Positions 11,630-22,837 of a DNA stretch of 64,000 nt are shown here, piece after piece. The notes below the pieces were generated by a model. The model did no database searches. It was given only the letters and a program-made list of their open reading frames with translations, and was not told the DNA's origin. A program made the translations under genes and the position numbers. The DNA is taken from positions 543,007-607,006 of the forward strand of contig NZ_JAGTXM010000003.1 in NCBI RefSeq assembly GCF_018252635.1, read 5' to 3'. Source of the DNA: Citrobacter amalonaticus (GTDB lineage Bacteria > Pseudomonadota > Gammaproteobacteria > Enterobacterales > Enterobacteriaceae). Numbering within the stretch: the stretch's first letter is position 1; each line of letters starts with the position of its first letter.

Positions 11630-11713
11630 CCGGATGGCGGCTTCGCCTTATCCGGCCTACGTATCGTGTTCTGTTGTGTTTTGTAGGCCGGATAAGCGTC
11701 AACGCCATCCGGC
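11630..11713. repeat. REP/BIME element between nanA and nanT
   Basis: Two inverted copies of the enterobacterial REP sequence (CCGGATGGCGGCTTCGCC...CCGGCCTAC and GTAGGCCGGATAAGCG...GCCATCCGGC) flank a short spacer. REP pairs in operons often stabilise upstream mRNA or bind DNA gyrase or IHF. Here it lies just after the nanA stop, so nanA may be expressed more than the distal genes. Confidence 0.9.
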
Positions 11714-11719
11714 ACCCCG

Positions 11720-12613
11720 TCAGGAACGTTCCGCCATCAATTGTTCCGCCAGTGCTTTCAGTGCAGGCACGTATTTTTCATCCACCGGGGCAAACGGCTT
11801 ACGACACAGCGGTACAGAAACCACGTCCATATAGTGCAGAACCGTTTTCAGCCCGCGGAACACGCCGGTTTTAATGAGGAGATCGATAACCTTATTGCAC
11901 TCTGTTTGCAGCTGTTGCGCTGTCCGGATGTCTCCTTCTTTGAGCGCTTTCACAATTCCCAGATATCGCCAGCCCATGATGTTGTAAGTACTGCCGATAC
12001 CGCCGTCCGCTCCGGCCAGCAGGCCAGAAGCGAAAATTTCGTCATAACCGTTGTAAAGCACCAGATCCGGATGAGCGCGGCGGATCTGCTCCATCTGGAA
12101 CAGATCGCCTGACGTTTGTTTCAGTGCGCCTACGCCAGGCAATGTCACCAGCGTATTGATTTGATCCAGCGTTAACTTCACGCCGCTTAACGCTGGAATG
12201 TTATAGACCACCATCGGCAAGCCATCCGCCGAATCAATAATGGCCCGGTAATGATCGCAGTGCTCTTCAAAGCTGAACGGGTAGTAGAACGGTGTTACCG
12301 CAGAAACAGCGTCAAAGCCATAACGATGCGCTGCACGGGCGAGCTGCTGGCTCTCATGGGTGCTGACCGTTCCAACGTGAGCAATAAGTGTCACCTTCCC
12401 CTTCGCCTCTTCTGCAACCACTTCCAGCACTTGCTCTCTTTCCGCGCAGCTCTGCACAAAGGCTTCGCCGGTGGAACCGCCTACGTAAAGCCCATCGATC
12501 CCCTGAGCGATATTAAAACGCACCAGTCGGCGCAGGCTCTCAATGTCCAGCTTCTGTTGGTTATCGAAAGGGGTTAACAACGCTGGCATTACGCCTCGTA
12601 AATCTTTTGCCAT
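11720..12613 (-). CDS. nanA: N-acetylneuraminate lyase
   Basis: NanA splits sialic acid into pyruvate and N-acetylmannosamine. At 297 residues it matches the E. coli enzyme. Class I aldolase/DHDPS signatures are visible: [12 protein letters not shown] near residue 40, Tyr in [10 protein letters not shown] near 137, and the Schiff-base Lys in GALKQTSGD near 165. First gene of the nan operon, preceded by three NanR half-sites. Confidence 0.97.
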   Translation of the reverse strand: MAKDLRGVMPALLTPFDNQQKLDIESLRRLVRFNIAQGIDGLYVGGSTGEAFVQSCAEREQVLEVVAEEAKGKVTLIAHVGTVSTHESQQLARAAHRYGFDAVSAVTPFYYPFSFEEHCDHYRAIIDSADGLPMVVYNIPALSGVKLTLDQINTLVTLPGVGALKQTSGDLFQMEQIRRAHPDLVLYNGYDEIFASGLLAGADGGIGSTYNIMGWRYLGIVKALKEGDIRTAQQLQTECNKVIDLLIKTGVFRGLKTVLHYMDVVSVPLCRKPFAPVDEKYVPALKALAEQLMAERS

Positions 12614-12647
12614 AACGACCTCTGTGATGATTAGTGTTATCTAACTG

Positions 12648-12670
12648 CATACCTTTATACCTGTTATACC
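12648..12670 (-). promoter_or_regulatory. NanR operator (three GGTATA-type repeats)
   Basis: On the minus strand the repeats GGTATA, GGTATA and GGTATG lie 8-9 bases apart, at 12670-12665, 12661-12656 and 12653-12648. This is the known NanR recognition pattern in E. coli, where the repressor is displaced by sialic acid. It sits 35 bases before nanA and probably overlaps the -10 region. Confidence 0.88.
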
Positions 12671-12709
12671 AGAACAAATAAAAAGCAATACAATACAGAA
12701 CGCTTATAG

Positions 12710-12725
12710 TGCGATCTGCCTCACT
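12710..12725. promoter_or_regulatory. Possible CRP site of the nan promoter
   Basis: TGCGA-TCTGCC-TCACT matches the CRP consensus at eight of ten core positions. It lies about 45-60 bases upstream of the NanR operator, a sensible place for activation of nanA. E. coli nan is CRP-activated. Motif evidence only. Confidence 0.45.
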
Positions 12726-12746
12726 AAACGATCGTCAGGATCGCGA

Positions 12747-13529
12747 TCACTTACGCATTTTTGAATTTTTACCGAGGGCGTGCCAGGTGGCAGAAACGCT
12801 GTTGAGATGAGATTGCAGTGCGCGATCGGCTTCATCCGGATCGCGTCGGCGAATCGCGTCCACGATGGCAATATGCTGCTGATAACTCACGTTATTATGC
12901 TCATAAAGCTCACGATCCGGCACGGTCGGACGAGCGGCGATCAGCCAGTCCAGCAGCGCAACGTGGATCGCCATAAAGATCGGATTGCCGGGGATCTCCG
13001 CCAGTACGCGATGAAAATCGACATCTGAACGAATAAACATCGCATTGTCATCCAGCGACTGACTGTTGATCTCCAGCGCTTTTGCCAGCAGATCGATCTG
13101 TTCTTCTGTCGCATTCTCCGCTGCATAACGCACGAGACTGGACTCAAAGAACAGGCGCAACTGCTCAAAGTGGGCAATGCCGCCTGGATGCGCGAGGAAA
13201 TCTTTCGCCATACCGGACAGTTCACCAATGATCGTGTCTGCCGAAGGACGCGAAACGCGGGCGCGTTCGCCATTGTTGATTTGTACCAGCCCCTTACGCT
13301 TCAGCGCTGCCAGCGCTTCGCGCACAGAGGGACGACCAACATTGAAAAAGGCCATCAGTTCCCGTTCGGACGGCAACTGTTCCCCCTCGCCGAACTCACG
13401 GCGACGGATCATCTGCTCCAACTCTTCCTCGACCATTTCCGACAGCTTTTTACGCGCCAGCGGACGACGGCGAAGGCTGCGCCCAATGGTGGCTGAAGAA
13501 TCTTCTGCTTGCGAATCAAATGCGTTCAT
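12747..13529 (-). CDS. nanR: Sialic-acid-responsive GntR-family repressor NanR
   Basis: NanR represses nan genes and is released by N-acetylneuraminate. It has an N-terminal winged helix typical of GntR/FadR proteins ([20 protein letters not shown], near residues 58-77) and a C-terminal FCD-type ligand domain with metal-binding His residues (VDFHRVL, near 170). The start at 13529 ([12 protein letters not shown]) gives 260 residues with AGG upstream; E. coli has a few more residues. The open frame to 13622 is not conserved and is rejected. dcuD, which follows nanR in E. coli, is absent. Confidence 0.93.
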   Translation of the reverse strand: MNAFDSQAEDSSATIGRSLRRRPLARKKLSEMVEEELEQMIRRREFGEGEQLPSERELMAFFNVGRPSVREALAALKRKGLVQINNGERARVSRPSADTIIGELSGMAKDFLAHPGGIAHFEQLRLFFESSLVRYAAENATEEQIDLLAKALEINSQSLDDNAMFIRSDVDFHRVLAEIPGNPIFMAIHVALLDWLIAARPTVPDRELYEHNNVSYQQHIAIVDAIRRRDPDEADRALQSHLNSVSATWHALGKNSKMRK

Positions 13530-13620
13530 AAGACCTGTTCTGCGAGTCACGGTGGCAAACAACAACAGGCTCATCGTAACACAGGATCGAAAGGAGGGTG
13601 AAACCGCGGTCGGTGAGATC

Positions 13621-13641
13621 AAAAACAGGCCCCGTTGGGCC
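13621..13641 (-). terminator. sspAB terminator
   Basis: On the minus strand, GGCCC/GGGCC-type arms form a short GC stem ending in GGGGCCTGTTTTT, ten bases after the sspB stop. Confidence 0.65.
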
Positions 13642-13650
13642 CGCTTTCAT

Positions 13651-14151
13651 CTATTTAACAACACGTAACGCCGGTCGACCACCGCGCGGCGGCGGCGGAT
13701 CGTCATCCGGGCTGTTGTCATCGTCATGATCCGGCTTATCGCCATCAATGACTGACATCACCGTCTCGTTCTCTGCATCAGATGTTGCGTCATCATCATT
13801 GAGACTGGCAACGTCTTCATCGTAAGCGGCTTCCGGTTCGAACATCGTTCCGGCGCCATTCTCACGTGCGTAAATCGCCAGCACCGCCGCTAACGGTACA
13901 GATACCTGACGCGGAACACCGCCGAAACGCGCGTTAAAACGCACTTCGTCGTTAGCCAGCTCCAGATTCCCCACCGCGCGTGGTGCAATGTTCAGGACAA
14001 TCTGCCCGTCGCGAGCATATTCCATCGGAACATGCACGCCAGGCAACGTCACATCCACCACCAGGTGCGGCGTGAGCTGATTGTCCAGCAACCACTCATA
14101 GAAAGCACGCAGCAGATACGGACGACGTGGTGTTAGCTGTGACAAATCCAT
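13651..14151 (-). CDS. sspB: ClpXP adaptor SspB
   Basis: SspB delivers ssrA-tagged peptides and cleaved RseA to ClpXP. The 166-residue protein has the folded ssrA-binding domain first (about residues 5-110), then an acidic flexible linker rich in Asp and Glu, and the C-terminal ClpX-binding tail (GGRPALRVVK). It follows sspA after five bases, forming the sspAB operon. This links it functionally with degS, also in the window, in the sigma-E cascade. Confidence 0.96.
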   Translation of the reverse strand: MDLSQLTPRRPYLLRAFYEWLLDNQLTPHLVVDVTLPGVHVPMEYARDGQIVLNIAPRAVGNLELANDEVRFNARFGGVPRQVSVPLAAVLAIYARENGAGTMFEPEAAYDEDVASLNDDDATSDAENETVMSVIDGDKPDHDDDNSPDDDPPPPRGGRPALRVVK

Positions 14152-14156
14152 CAGTA

Positions 14157-14795
14157 TTAACCCCGGCCAAGACGCATTTCGCGTTCAGCTTCGGTTAAGG
14201 ACGCCAGGAAAGAGTCACGTTCGAAGACGCGGGTCATGTAACCTTTCAGCTCTTTCGCGCCCGCACCGCTGAACTCAATACCGAGTTGCGGCAGACGCCA
14301 CAGCAGCGGCGCCAGGTAGCAATCCACCAGGCTGAATTCATCGCTCAGGAAATACGGTTTCTGACCGAATACCGGCGCAATCGCCTGCAGTTCTTCACGC
14401 AGTTGTTTGCGGGCAACGTCAGCTTCTGAAGCAGACCCGTTCACGATGACGTTCATCAGCGTATACCAGTCTTTTTCGATACGGTGCATGTACAGGCGGC
14501 TTTCACCACGTGCCACCGGGTAAACCGGCATTAATGGCGGATGCGGGAAACGCTCATCCAGGTATTCCATAATGATGCGAGATTCCCACAGGGTCAGCTC
14601 ACGATCCACCAGTGTCGGAACGCTCTGATTCGGGTTGAGGTCAATCAGATCCTGAGGTGGATTGTCCTTTTCCACGTGCTCGATCTCAAAACTTACACCT
14701 TTCTCAGCCAGCACAATGCGGACCTGATGGCTATAGATGTCAGTAGGACCAGAAAACAGCGTCATTACCGAACGTTTGTTGGCAGCGACAGCCAT
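14157..14795 (-). CDS. sspA: Stringent starvation protein A
   Basis: SspA is a glutathione-S-transferase-fold protein that binds RNA polymerase and affects stationary-phase and acid-stress transcription. It has 212 residues as in E. coli. A thioredoxin-like N-terminal domain (SGPTDIYSHQVRIVLAEKG, residues 15-33; NQSVPTLVDRELTLWES near 55-71) precedes the helical C-terminal domain. It lacks the catalytic residues of true transferases by family knowledge. GGAGG lies before the ATG. First gene of sspAB. Confidence 0.96.
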   Translation of the reverse strand: MAVAANKRSVMTLFSGPTDIYSHQVRIVLAEKGVSFEIEHVEKDNPPQDLIDLNPNQSVPTLVDRELTLWESRIIMEYLDERFPHPPLMPVYPVARGESRLYMHRIEKDWYTLMNVIVNGSASEADVARKQLREELQAIAPVFGQKPYFLSDEFSLVDCYLAPLLWRLPQLGIEFSGAGAKELKGYMTRVFERDSFLASLTEAEREMRLGRG

Positions 14796-15098
14796 GAAAA
14801 CCTCCAGGTATATTCAGAATTTTTACTGCTACCAGCCATCGCATGGCCAGTCAGAAGTGATGTCACCCACTCGGAAAAGTCATCATCGTTCAAAAAGCAA
14901 ACAAAAAATGAGCAATACCCGATATTTGGGCAGAAAATTGGATGATAGTTTACCAGATTTTGTGACCTTTGTGGTGAGTCGATTCTGGAAATGGGGAAAA
15001 AGAGGGAGCTGTCAGAGGATTACGCCAGATTTATCCATAAAAAAACCCGCCGAAGCGGGTTTTTTCGCCAACCGTAATCTGCCAAAGGCAGAAAACAA
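14796..15098. other. rpsI-sspA intergenic region
   Basis: These 303 bases lie between the end of rpsI and the start of sspA, both on the minus strand. They hold the rpsI terminator (15039-15065) and must hold the sspA promoter. I see no gene, and could not place the sspA -35/-10 securely. Confidence 0.6.
15039..15065. terminator. rplM-rpsI terminator
   Basis: A perfect stem (AAAAAACCCGC / GCGGGTTTTTT) with loop CGAA, flanked by A- and T-runs, lies 34 bases after rpsI. The symmetry allows termination in both directions. Confidence 0.92.
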
Positions 15099-15494
<396 letters not shown>

Positions 15495-15506
15495 CTATAA
15501 TCCCGA

Positions 15507-15983
<477 letters not shown>

Positions 15984-16166
15984 TTATGTCAGTTGAGGTT
16001 CACACGACAAAGTCCGGCAAACCTACCCCTTCGAATAGCCAATGCCAGCACACAAAAAGTTTTGGGAAAAAAACTTTCTTGTAACGTGGGGTCGCAAGAT
16101 TATAGAGAAGTCGGGGTCAAAGATCGACCCCTAAATGTGATTTGCTCAACAGTTTATTGCCAGCCG

Positions 16167-17294
16167 TCAGGGCATGTGCTCTCGCTTCAGATACTCTTCA
16201 CTCTGCATCTCCTGTAAACGCGACAGGCAACGCTGGAATTCGAACTTCAACCGTTCGCCCTGATACACCTCATAGAGAGGCACCGCGGCGCTCACCACCA
16301 GTTTGACGTGACGCTCGTAAAATTCATCCACCAGCGCGATAAAACGACGCGCTTCGCTTTCCATTAACGGCGTCATCACCGGCACGTCAAGCAGCATCAC
16401 CGTATGATAGAGGCGTGACAGCGCAATGTAGTCATGCTGGCTGCGGGCATCGACGCACAGGGTGTGAAATGACACCGCCAGCGTCTGATTTTCCATGCCC
16501 AGCGTCGGTAACGGACGATGATTGATCTCCAGAACCGGCCCCTGCTGTTCACGTTTAGCACCCGCCAGCGCCAGCCAGAGGTTGTCCATCTTCTGCTGCG
16601 TTTCATTATTCAGCGGTGAAAGCCACAAATGCGCCTGGGTCAATGTTCGCAGACGATAATCCACGCCTGCGTCTACGTTCATGATGTCGCAATACTGCTT
16701 AATCGCATCGATAGCGGGAAGAAAGCGCGAGCGCTGTAATCCATTGCGGTACAGTTCATCAGGCGGAATGTTCGATGTTGCCACCAGCGTAATCCCCCGC
16801 GCAAACAGCGCTTTCATCAAACCGCCAAGCAGCATCGCGTCAGTAATATCCGACACAAAAAACTCATCAAAGCACAATACATCCGTCTCCGCCTTAAAGC
16901 GGTCGGCCAGGGTTTCGAGCGGATCGGTTTGGCCTTGTAGAGCAGTTAACTCTTCATGTACGCGTAACATAAAACGATGAAAGTGCAGGCGCTGTTTACG
17001 CTCGCCCGGCAGACTGTGATAAAACAAATCCATCAGCCAGGTTTTTCCGCGCCCTACGCCCCCCCACATATATAAGCCTCGCACCGCCGCGCTGTGCGTC
17101 TCTTCTTTTTTCCCCAGTAATTTACCGACGCGGGCCAAAAGCCCTTTTGCTTCGGGGACAGACGTTTTGTTCGCCGTTAACGCCTGATAAATGATCTCCA
17201 GGCGATTGACTGCCTCTCTCTGCACGTCGTCGGGCTGGTGAGTGCCATCGTTAATGGCCTTCAGGTAACGCGATGTGGGGGTAAAGCTCTGCAT
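16167..17294 (-). CDS. zapE: Cell division protein ZapE (AFG1-like ATPase)
   Basis: ZapE is a peripheral ATPase that associates with the Z ring during late constriction and lowers FtsZ polymer stability in E. coli. The 375-residue protein has a Walker A motif GGVGRGKTWLMD near residue 75 and a Walker B motif VLCFDEFFVSDI near 140. Family length is typical. It is divergent from zapG, another envelope/division gene. Confidence 0.95.
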   Translation of the reverse strand: MQSFTPTSRYLKAINDGTHQPDDVQREAVNRLEIIYQALTANKTSVPEAKGLLARVGKLLGKKEETHSAAVRGLYMWGGVGRGKTWLMDLFYHSLPGERKQRLHFHRFMLRVHEELTALQGQTDPLETLADRFKAETDVLCFDEFFVSDITDAMLLGGLMKALFARGITLVATSNIPPDELYRNGLQRSRFLPAIDAIKQYCDIMNVDAGVDYRLRTLTQAHLWLSPLNNETQQKMDNLWLALAGAKREQQGPVLEINHRPLPTLGMENQTLAVSFHTLCVDARSQHDYIALSRLYHTVMLLDVPVMTPLMESEARRFIALVDEFYERHVKLVVSAAVPLYEVYQGERLKFEFQRCLSRLQEMQSEEYLKREHMP

Positions 17295-17486
17295 GATGTT
17301 ATTGTTATTCCTTGAAAATCGGTGTGCCGTCGTTCACGGTTGACGAAAAAAAGGCCGTTCTACACTACGCGATATAAAGACGGGATTCCACTTCTGTGGG
17401 ATTAGCGGTTATAGTGGCAGTATCAGGCGCAGGCATGGAGCCTAAAGCCAACACCCTACGGAAACAAAAGACAACGGGAGATGTTC

Positions 17487-17885
17487 ATGACCTGGGAATA
17501 TGCGCTAATTGGGTTAGTCGTCGGCATCATCGTCGGTGCTGTAGCCATGCGTTTTGGTAACCGGAAATTACGCCAGCAACAGGCGTTACAGTACGAACTG
17601 GAAAAGAATAAAGCGGAGCTGGAAGAATATCGCGAAGAGCTGGTCAGCCATTTTGCCCGCAGCGCAGAATTGCTGGACACCATGGCCCACGATTACCGCC
17701 AGTTGTATCAGCATATGGCGAAAAGCTCCAGCAGCCTGCTGCCGGAACTGTCAGCGGAATCTAACCCGTTCCGTAACCGTCTGGCCGAGTCGGAAGCCAG
17801 TAACGATCAGGCGCCAGTACAAATGCCGCGTGACTACTCCGAAGGTGCATCCGGCCTGCTGCGTAGTGGCGCAAAGCGCGACTGA
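17487..17885 (+). CDS. zapG: Inner-membrane envelope protein ZapG (YhcB, DUF1043)
   Basis: ZapG/YhcB is a membrane-anchored coiled-coil protein that affects cell shape, division and envelope synthesis. An N-terminal membrane segment (YALIGLVVGIIVGAVAMRF) precedes a predicted coiled coil (about residues 30-85) and a low-complexity tail. Two Met codons are available; 17487 is chosen because GGGAG ends right before 17481, leaving a six-base gap to 17487 and the 132 residues of E. coli YhcB. Confidence 0.94.
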   Translation: MTWEYALIGLVVGIIVGAVAMRFGNRKLRQQQALQYELEKNKAELEEYREELVSHFARSAELLDTMAHDYRQLYQHMAKSSSSLLPELSAESNPFRNRLAESEASNDQAPVQMPRDYSEGASGLLRSGAKRD

Positions 17886-18052
17886 CCGCACAGCGATTAT
17901 ATTTTTTCCGGGCGCAGCGATTGCGCCCACCTCTTCTCTCCCGTCCCGACTATCATTTAATCATTATCCGCATTGTTAGCAGAGTGAAAATTCAATAACA
18001 TCAAACTGTTTTGAATCGTCTTCCCTTTACTCAAGGTACGAGAGCAGGATCA

Positions 18053-19420
18053 ATGAAAATACAAACCCAGCTGTTGAGTGCATTAGCGTTAAGTGTCGGG
18101 TTAACTCTCTCGGCGCCATTTCAGGCCATTGCGTCGATTCCAGGCCAGGTTCCCGGCCAACCCGCGCTGCCCAGTCTAGCCCCGATGCTTGAAAAGGTGC
18201 TGCCTGCCGTCGTTAGCGTGAAGGTTGAAGGCACTGCGACGCAAACGCAGAAGGTTCCGGAAGAGTTTAAAAAATTCTTTGGCGATGATCTGCCCGATCA
18301 GCAGGCGCAGCCATTCGAAGGGTTGGGGTCCGGGGTCATTATCGACGCCGCAAAAGGCTATGTCCTGACCAACAATCATGTAATTAATCAAGCGCAAAAG
18401 ATCAGCGTTCAGTTGAATGACGGGCGTGAATTCGAGGCCAAACTGATTGGCAGCGACGATCAAAGCGACATCGCCCTGCTGCAAATTCAAAACGCCAGTA
18501 AACTGACGCAAATCGCCATCGCCGACTCGGATAAACTGCGTGTGGGTGATTTCGCCGTGGCGGTCGGTAACCCATTTGGTCTGGGGCAAACCGCCACTTC
18601 CGGTATCGTCTCCGCGCTGGGGCGCAGCGGGTTGAACCTGGAGGGGCTGGAAAACTTTATTCAAACTGATGCCTCAATCAACCGCGGGAACTCCGGCGGC
18701 GCGCTGCTTAACCTGAACGGCGAGCTGATCGGTATTAATACCGCTATTCTTGCGCCTGGCGGCGGCAGTGTCGGAATCGGTTTTGCCATCCCCAGTAATA
18801 TGGCCCGAATACTCGCGCAGCAGCTGATTCAGTTTGGTGAAATCAAGCGCGGTCTGTTAGGAATCAAAGGGACAGAAATGAGCGCTGATATCGCCAAAGC
18901 ATTCAAGATAGATGTGCAACGCGGCGCCTTTGTCAGTGAAGTGCTACCGAACTCTGGTTCAGCCAAAGCGGGCATTAAGTCTGGCGATGTGATTACCAGT
19001 CTCAATGGCAAACCGCTCAACAGTTTTGCCGAACTGCGCTCCCGGATTGCCACCACAGAACCCGGCACCAAAGTGAAGCTGGGCCTGTTGCGTAACGGTA
19101 AACCGCAGGAAGTGGAAGTGACGCTCGATACCAGCACGTCGTCGTCTGCCAGCGCGGAGATGATTGCCCCGGCCTTACAGGGGGCGACGCTGAGTGACGG
19201 TCAGCTTAAAGACGGCAGTAAAGGCATCAAAATTGACAGCGTTGAAAAGAGTAGTCCCGCCGCTCAGGCTGGTTTACAGAAGGATGATGTGATCATTGGG
19301 GTCAACCGTGACCGTGTGAACTCTATCGCCGAGATGCGCAAAGTGCTGGAAGCCAAACCGTCCATTATCGCGCTACAGATAGTCCGCGGTAACGAGAGCA
19401 TTTATCTGCTCCTGCGCTAA
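18053..19420 (+). CDS. degQ: Periplasmic serine endoprotease DegQ
   Basis: DegQ is an HtrA-family protease and chaperone for misfolded periplasmic proteins. The start at 18053 (MKIQTQLLSALALSVGL) gives 455 residues, the E. coli length, with a signal peptide cut near AIA-SIPGQ. The trypsin-like triad is seen as His in TNNHVINQ (near 110), Asp in SDIALLQ (near 140) and Ser in NRGNSGGALL (near 215). Two PDZ domains follow. The open extension to 18011 has no support. degS follows after 90 bases with a REP-like hairpin between them. Confidence 0.96.
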   Translation: MKIQTQLLSALALSVGLTLSAPFQAIASIPGQVPGQPALPSLAPMLEKVLPAVVSVKVEGTATQTQKVPEEFKKFFGDDLPDQQAQPFEGLGSGVIIDAAKGYVLTNNHVINQAQKISVQLNDGREFEAKLIGSDDQSDIALLQIQNASKLTQIAIADSDKLRVGDFAVAVGNPFGLGQTATSGIVSALGRSGLNLEGLENFIQTDASINRGNSGGALLNLNGELIGINTAILAPGGGSVGIGFAIPSNMARILAQQLIQFGEIKRGLLGIKGTEMSADIAKAFKIDVQRGAFVSEVLPNSGSAKAGIKSGDVITSLNGKPLNSFAELRSRIATTEPGTKVKLGLLRNGKPQEVEVTLDTSTSSSASAEMIAPALQGATLSDGQLKDGSKGIKIDSVEKSSPAAQAGLQKDDVIIGVNRDRVNSIAEMRKVLEAKPSIIALQIVRGNESIYLLLR

Positions 19421-19429
19421 ATCCAGGCT

Positions 19430-19461
19430 GCCGGACATTAGCCTCGCGTGTGATGTCCGGT
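19430..19461. repeat. REP-like inverted repeat between degQ and degS
   Basis: CCGGACAT (19431-19438) and ATGTCCGG (19453-19460) form a stem, with flanking GC, ten bases after the degQ stop. It resembles a single REP unit; no U-run follows, so it may protect the degQ mRNA end. Confidence 0.65.
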
Positions 19462-19510
19462 TAACTCGTGATATGCTGCTGCCGTTCCCTTTATTAATGA
19501 CGCCTCCATC

Positions 19511-20578
19511 ATGTTAGTGAAGCTTTTACGTTCGGTCGCAATTGGTTTGATTGTTGGCGCCATTCTTCTGGCAGCCATGCCTTCGCTTCGCAAAATCAAC
19601 ACGTTTTCTGCGCCGCAATATGACAGTGCCGACGAGACGCCCGCCAGCTATAACTCTGCGGTACGTCGCGCGGCCCCCGCTGTGGTCAACGTCTATAACC
19701 GCAGTATGAACAGCACCGCGCATAATCAACTGGAAATTCGCACTCTGGGTTCAGGCGTGATTATGGATCAGCGCGGCTACATCATTACCAACAAGCATGT
19801 GATCAACGATGCCGATCAGATCATCGTCGCCTTGCAGGATGGGCGTGTATTTGAAGCACTTCTGGTTGGCTCCGATACACTGACCGATCTGGCGGTACTG
19901 AAAATCAACGCCACTGGCGGCCTGCCGACGATTCCGATTAACGCCGGGCGTTCACCGCATATCGGCGACGTGGTGCTGGCGATCGGTAACCCCTATAACC
20001 TTGGACAAACCATCACCCAGGGCATTATCAGCGCCACGGGGCGTATCGGCCTTAACCCGACCGGGCGGCAGAACTTCCTGCAAACGGATGCCTCTATCAA
20101 CCACGGTAACTCCGGCGGCGCACTGGTGAACTCGCTGGGCGAACTCATGGGCATCAACACCCTGTCGTTTGATAAAAGTAACGATGGCGAAACGCCGGAA
20201 GGCATCGGCTTTGCCATTCCGTTCCAGTTGGCGACCAAGATTATGGATAAGCTCATTCGCGATGGCCGTGTAATCCGTGGCTACATTGGGATTGGCGGTC
20301 GTGAAATCGCCCCTCTGCACACCCAGGGCGGCGGTATGGACCAAATCCAGGGGATCGTCGTGAACGAAGTGGCGCCGGATGGCCCGGCGGCGCAGGCCGG
20401 TATTCAGGTTAACGATCTGATTATCTCCGTGAACAGCAGACCTGCGGTCTCCGCCCTGGAAACGATGGACCAGGTGGCAGAGATTCGCCCAGGATCGGTC
20501 ATTCCGGTGATTGTCATGCGTGATGATAAGCAACTGACGCTTCAGGTCACCATTCAGGAATACCCGGCAACCAATTAA
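19511..20578 (+). CDS. degS: Inner-membrane anchored serine protease DegS
   Basis: DegS senses misfolded outer-membrane porins through its PDZ domain and makes the first cut in anti-sigma factor RseA, starting the sigma-E response. It is 355 residues as in E. coli: an N-terminal membrane anchor (VGAILLAAMP), protease domain with His in TNKHVIND (near 96), Asp in TDLAVL (near 126), Ser in HGNSGGALV (near 201), then one PDZ domain. No strong ribosome site precedes the ATG, consistent with low expression. Confidence 0.97.
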   Translation: MLVKLLRSVAIGLIVGAILLAAMPSLRKINTFSAPQYDSADETPASYNSAVRRAAPAVVNVYNRSMNSTAHNQLEIRTLGSGVIMDQRGYIITNKHVINDADQIIVALQDGRVFEALLVGSDTLTDLAVLKINATGGLPTIPINAGRSPHIGDVVLAIGNPYNLGQTITQGIISATGRIGLNPTGRQNFLQTDASINHGNSGGALVNSLGELMGINTLSFDKSNDGETPEGIGFAIPFQLATKIMDKLIRDGRVIRGYIGIGGREIAPLHTQGGGMDQIQGIVVNEVAPDGPAAQAGIQVNDLIISVNSRPAVSALETMDQVAEIRPGSVIPVIVMRDDKQLTLQVTIQEYPATN

Positions 20579-20597
20579 CGATCGGCAATCAGACAAT

Positions 20598-20628
20598 AAA
20601 AAACCGGAGACATCGCTCCGGTTTTTTT
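20598..20628. terminator. Bidirectional terminator between degS and mdh
   Basis: ACCGGAG and CTCCGGT form a stem flanked by six A on one side and seven T on the other. It lies between converging degS and mdh and can serve both. Confidence 0.92.
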
Positions 20629-20645
20629 ATGGCTTCAAGGTTCAC

Positions 20646-21665
<1,020 letters not shown>

Positions 21666-21773
21666 TCACCCGTATTCAATTCTGTGTTGTCACGCGAATT
21701 TAGCTTTTATGCATTTAATTGACGTAATCCGAAGATGTCTGTGCAGTAGAGCAACTTTCCAACAGGTGGTGAC

Positions 21774-21801
21774 AATATACCCTACTGCAAGCCCAAAACA
21801 A
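21774..21801 (-). promoter_or_regulatory. Putative mdh promoter
   Basis: On the minus strand TTGTTT and TATATT are separated by 16 bases. Transcription would start near 21767, leaving a leader of roughly 180 bases. Spacing and -10 are good; not experimentally anchored. Confidence 0.45.
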
Positions 21802-21934
21802 CATCAATTTTATAACAATTAATTTACTTTTAAGCTTATTTGCGAGGCGTGACACAGGCATGTTTCTTGATAACAAAATTTGATAAAATTCCGCTCTTTC
21901 ATAACATTATTTCAGCCTTCATTTGGGCAGACCA

Positions 21935-21970
21935 TTTGCATAAAAATTCATCTGTATGCATAATAATGTT
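21935..21970 (+). promoter_or_regulatory. Two ARG boxes of the argR promoter
   Basis: Adjacent AT-rich imperfect palindromes, TTGCATAAAAATTCATCT and TGTATGCATAATAATGTT, fit the 18-base ARG-box pattern and lie 30-60 bases before argR. E. coli argR is autoregulated through a closely similar tandem pair. Confidence 0.75.
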
Positions 21971-21995
21971 GTTTCCACTCTCATACTACGGGTGA

Positions 21996-22469
<474 letters not shown>

Positions 22470-22477
22470 TCCACTCT

Positions 22478-22500
22478 CCCCGTCGCCTGAGGTGGCGGGG
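22478..22500 (+). terminator. Hairpin after argR
   Basis: CCCCGTCGCC pairs with GGTGGCGGGG (two wobbles, loop TGA), nine bases after the argR stop. There is no U-run, so termination may be weak or Rho-assisted. Confidence 0.55.
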
Positions 22501-22629
22501 TAAAATCCTGTATTAACGCCCACTTCCCGTGCGTTTATCTCCCTTCTCATTTAACAAATAGTGCGTTTATCTGCCCAAAACCATTAACACAGTGAAGGCG
22601 AAAACCTAAAAACGCACAAATCGCAAAAT

Positions 22630-22660
22630 TTTATATCCATATGATTTTATTGGATATAAA
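22630..22660. repeat. AT-rich inverted repeat in the argR-yhcN gap
   Basis: TTTATATCCA and TGGATATAAA are perfect 10-base arms around an 11-base centre. It lies about 110 bases upstream of the probable yhcN -10, a place for a regulator site. Not recognised. Confidence 0.6.
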
Positions 22661-22837
22661 CAGAAAAACCCCACTTTTTAATTCCAGACAAGTATAAAAA
22701 AATCCATTTTCATTACTTATGATTCAATGAAACAATTAGCGTGGTATTAATTTATTGCGTGATTAGTGTATACTTGATTTTGTGATGAGGGTCACGAAAC
22801 GAAGGCCCCCAATAATAAATTCGACGAGGTACTTATC

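Larger units (their letters stand above)
22470..22837. other. argR-yhcN intergenic region
   Basis: The 368-base gap has a strong argR hairpin (22478-22500), then an AT-rich stretch with a perfect 10-bp inverted repeat (22630-22660) and a -10-like TATACT at 22769-22774 ahead of yhcN. No gene is supported. Confidence 0.6.
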
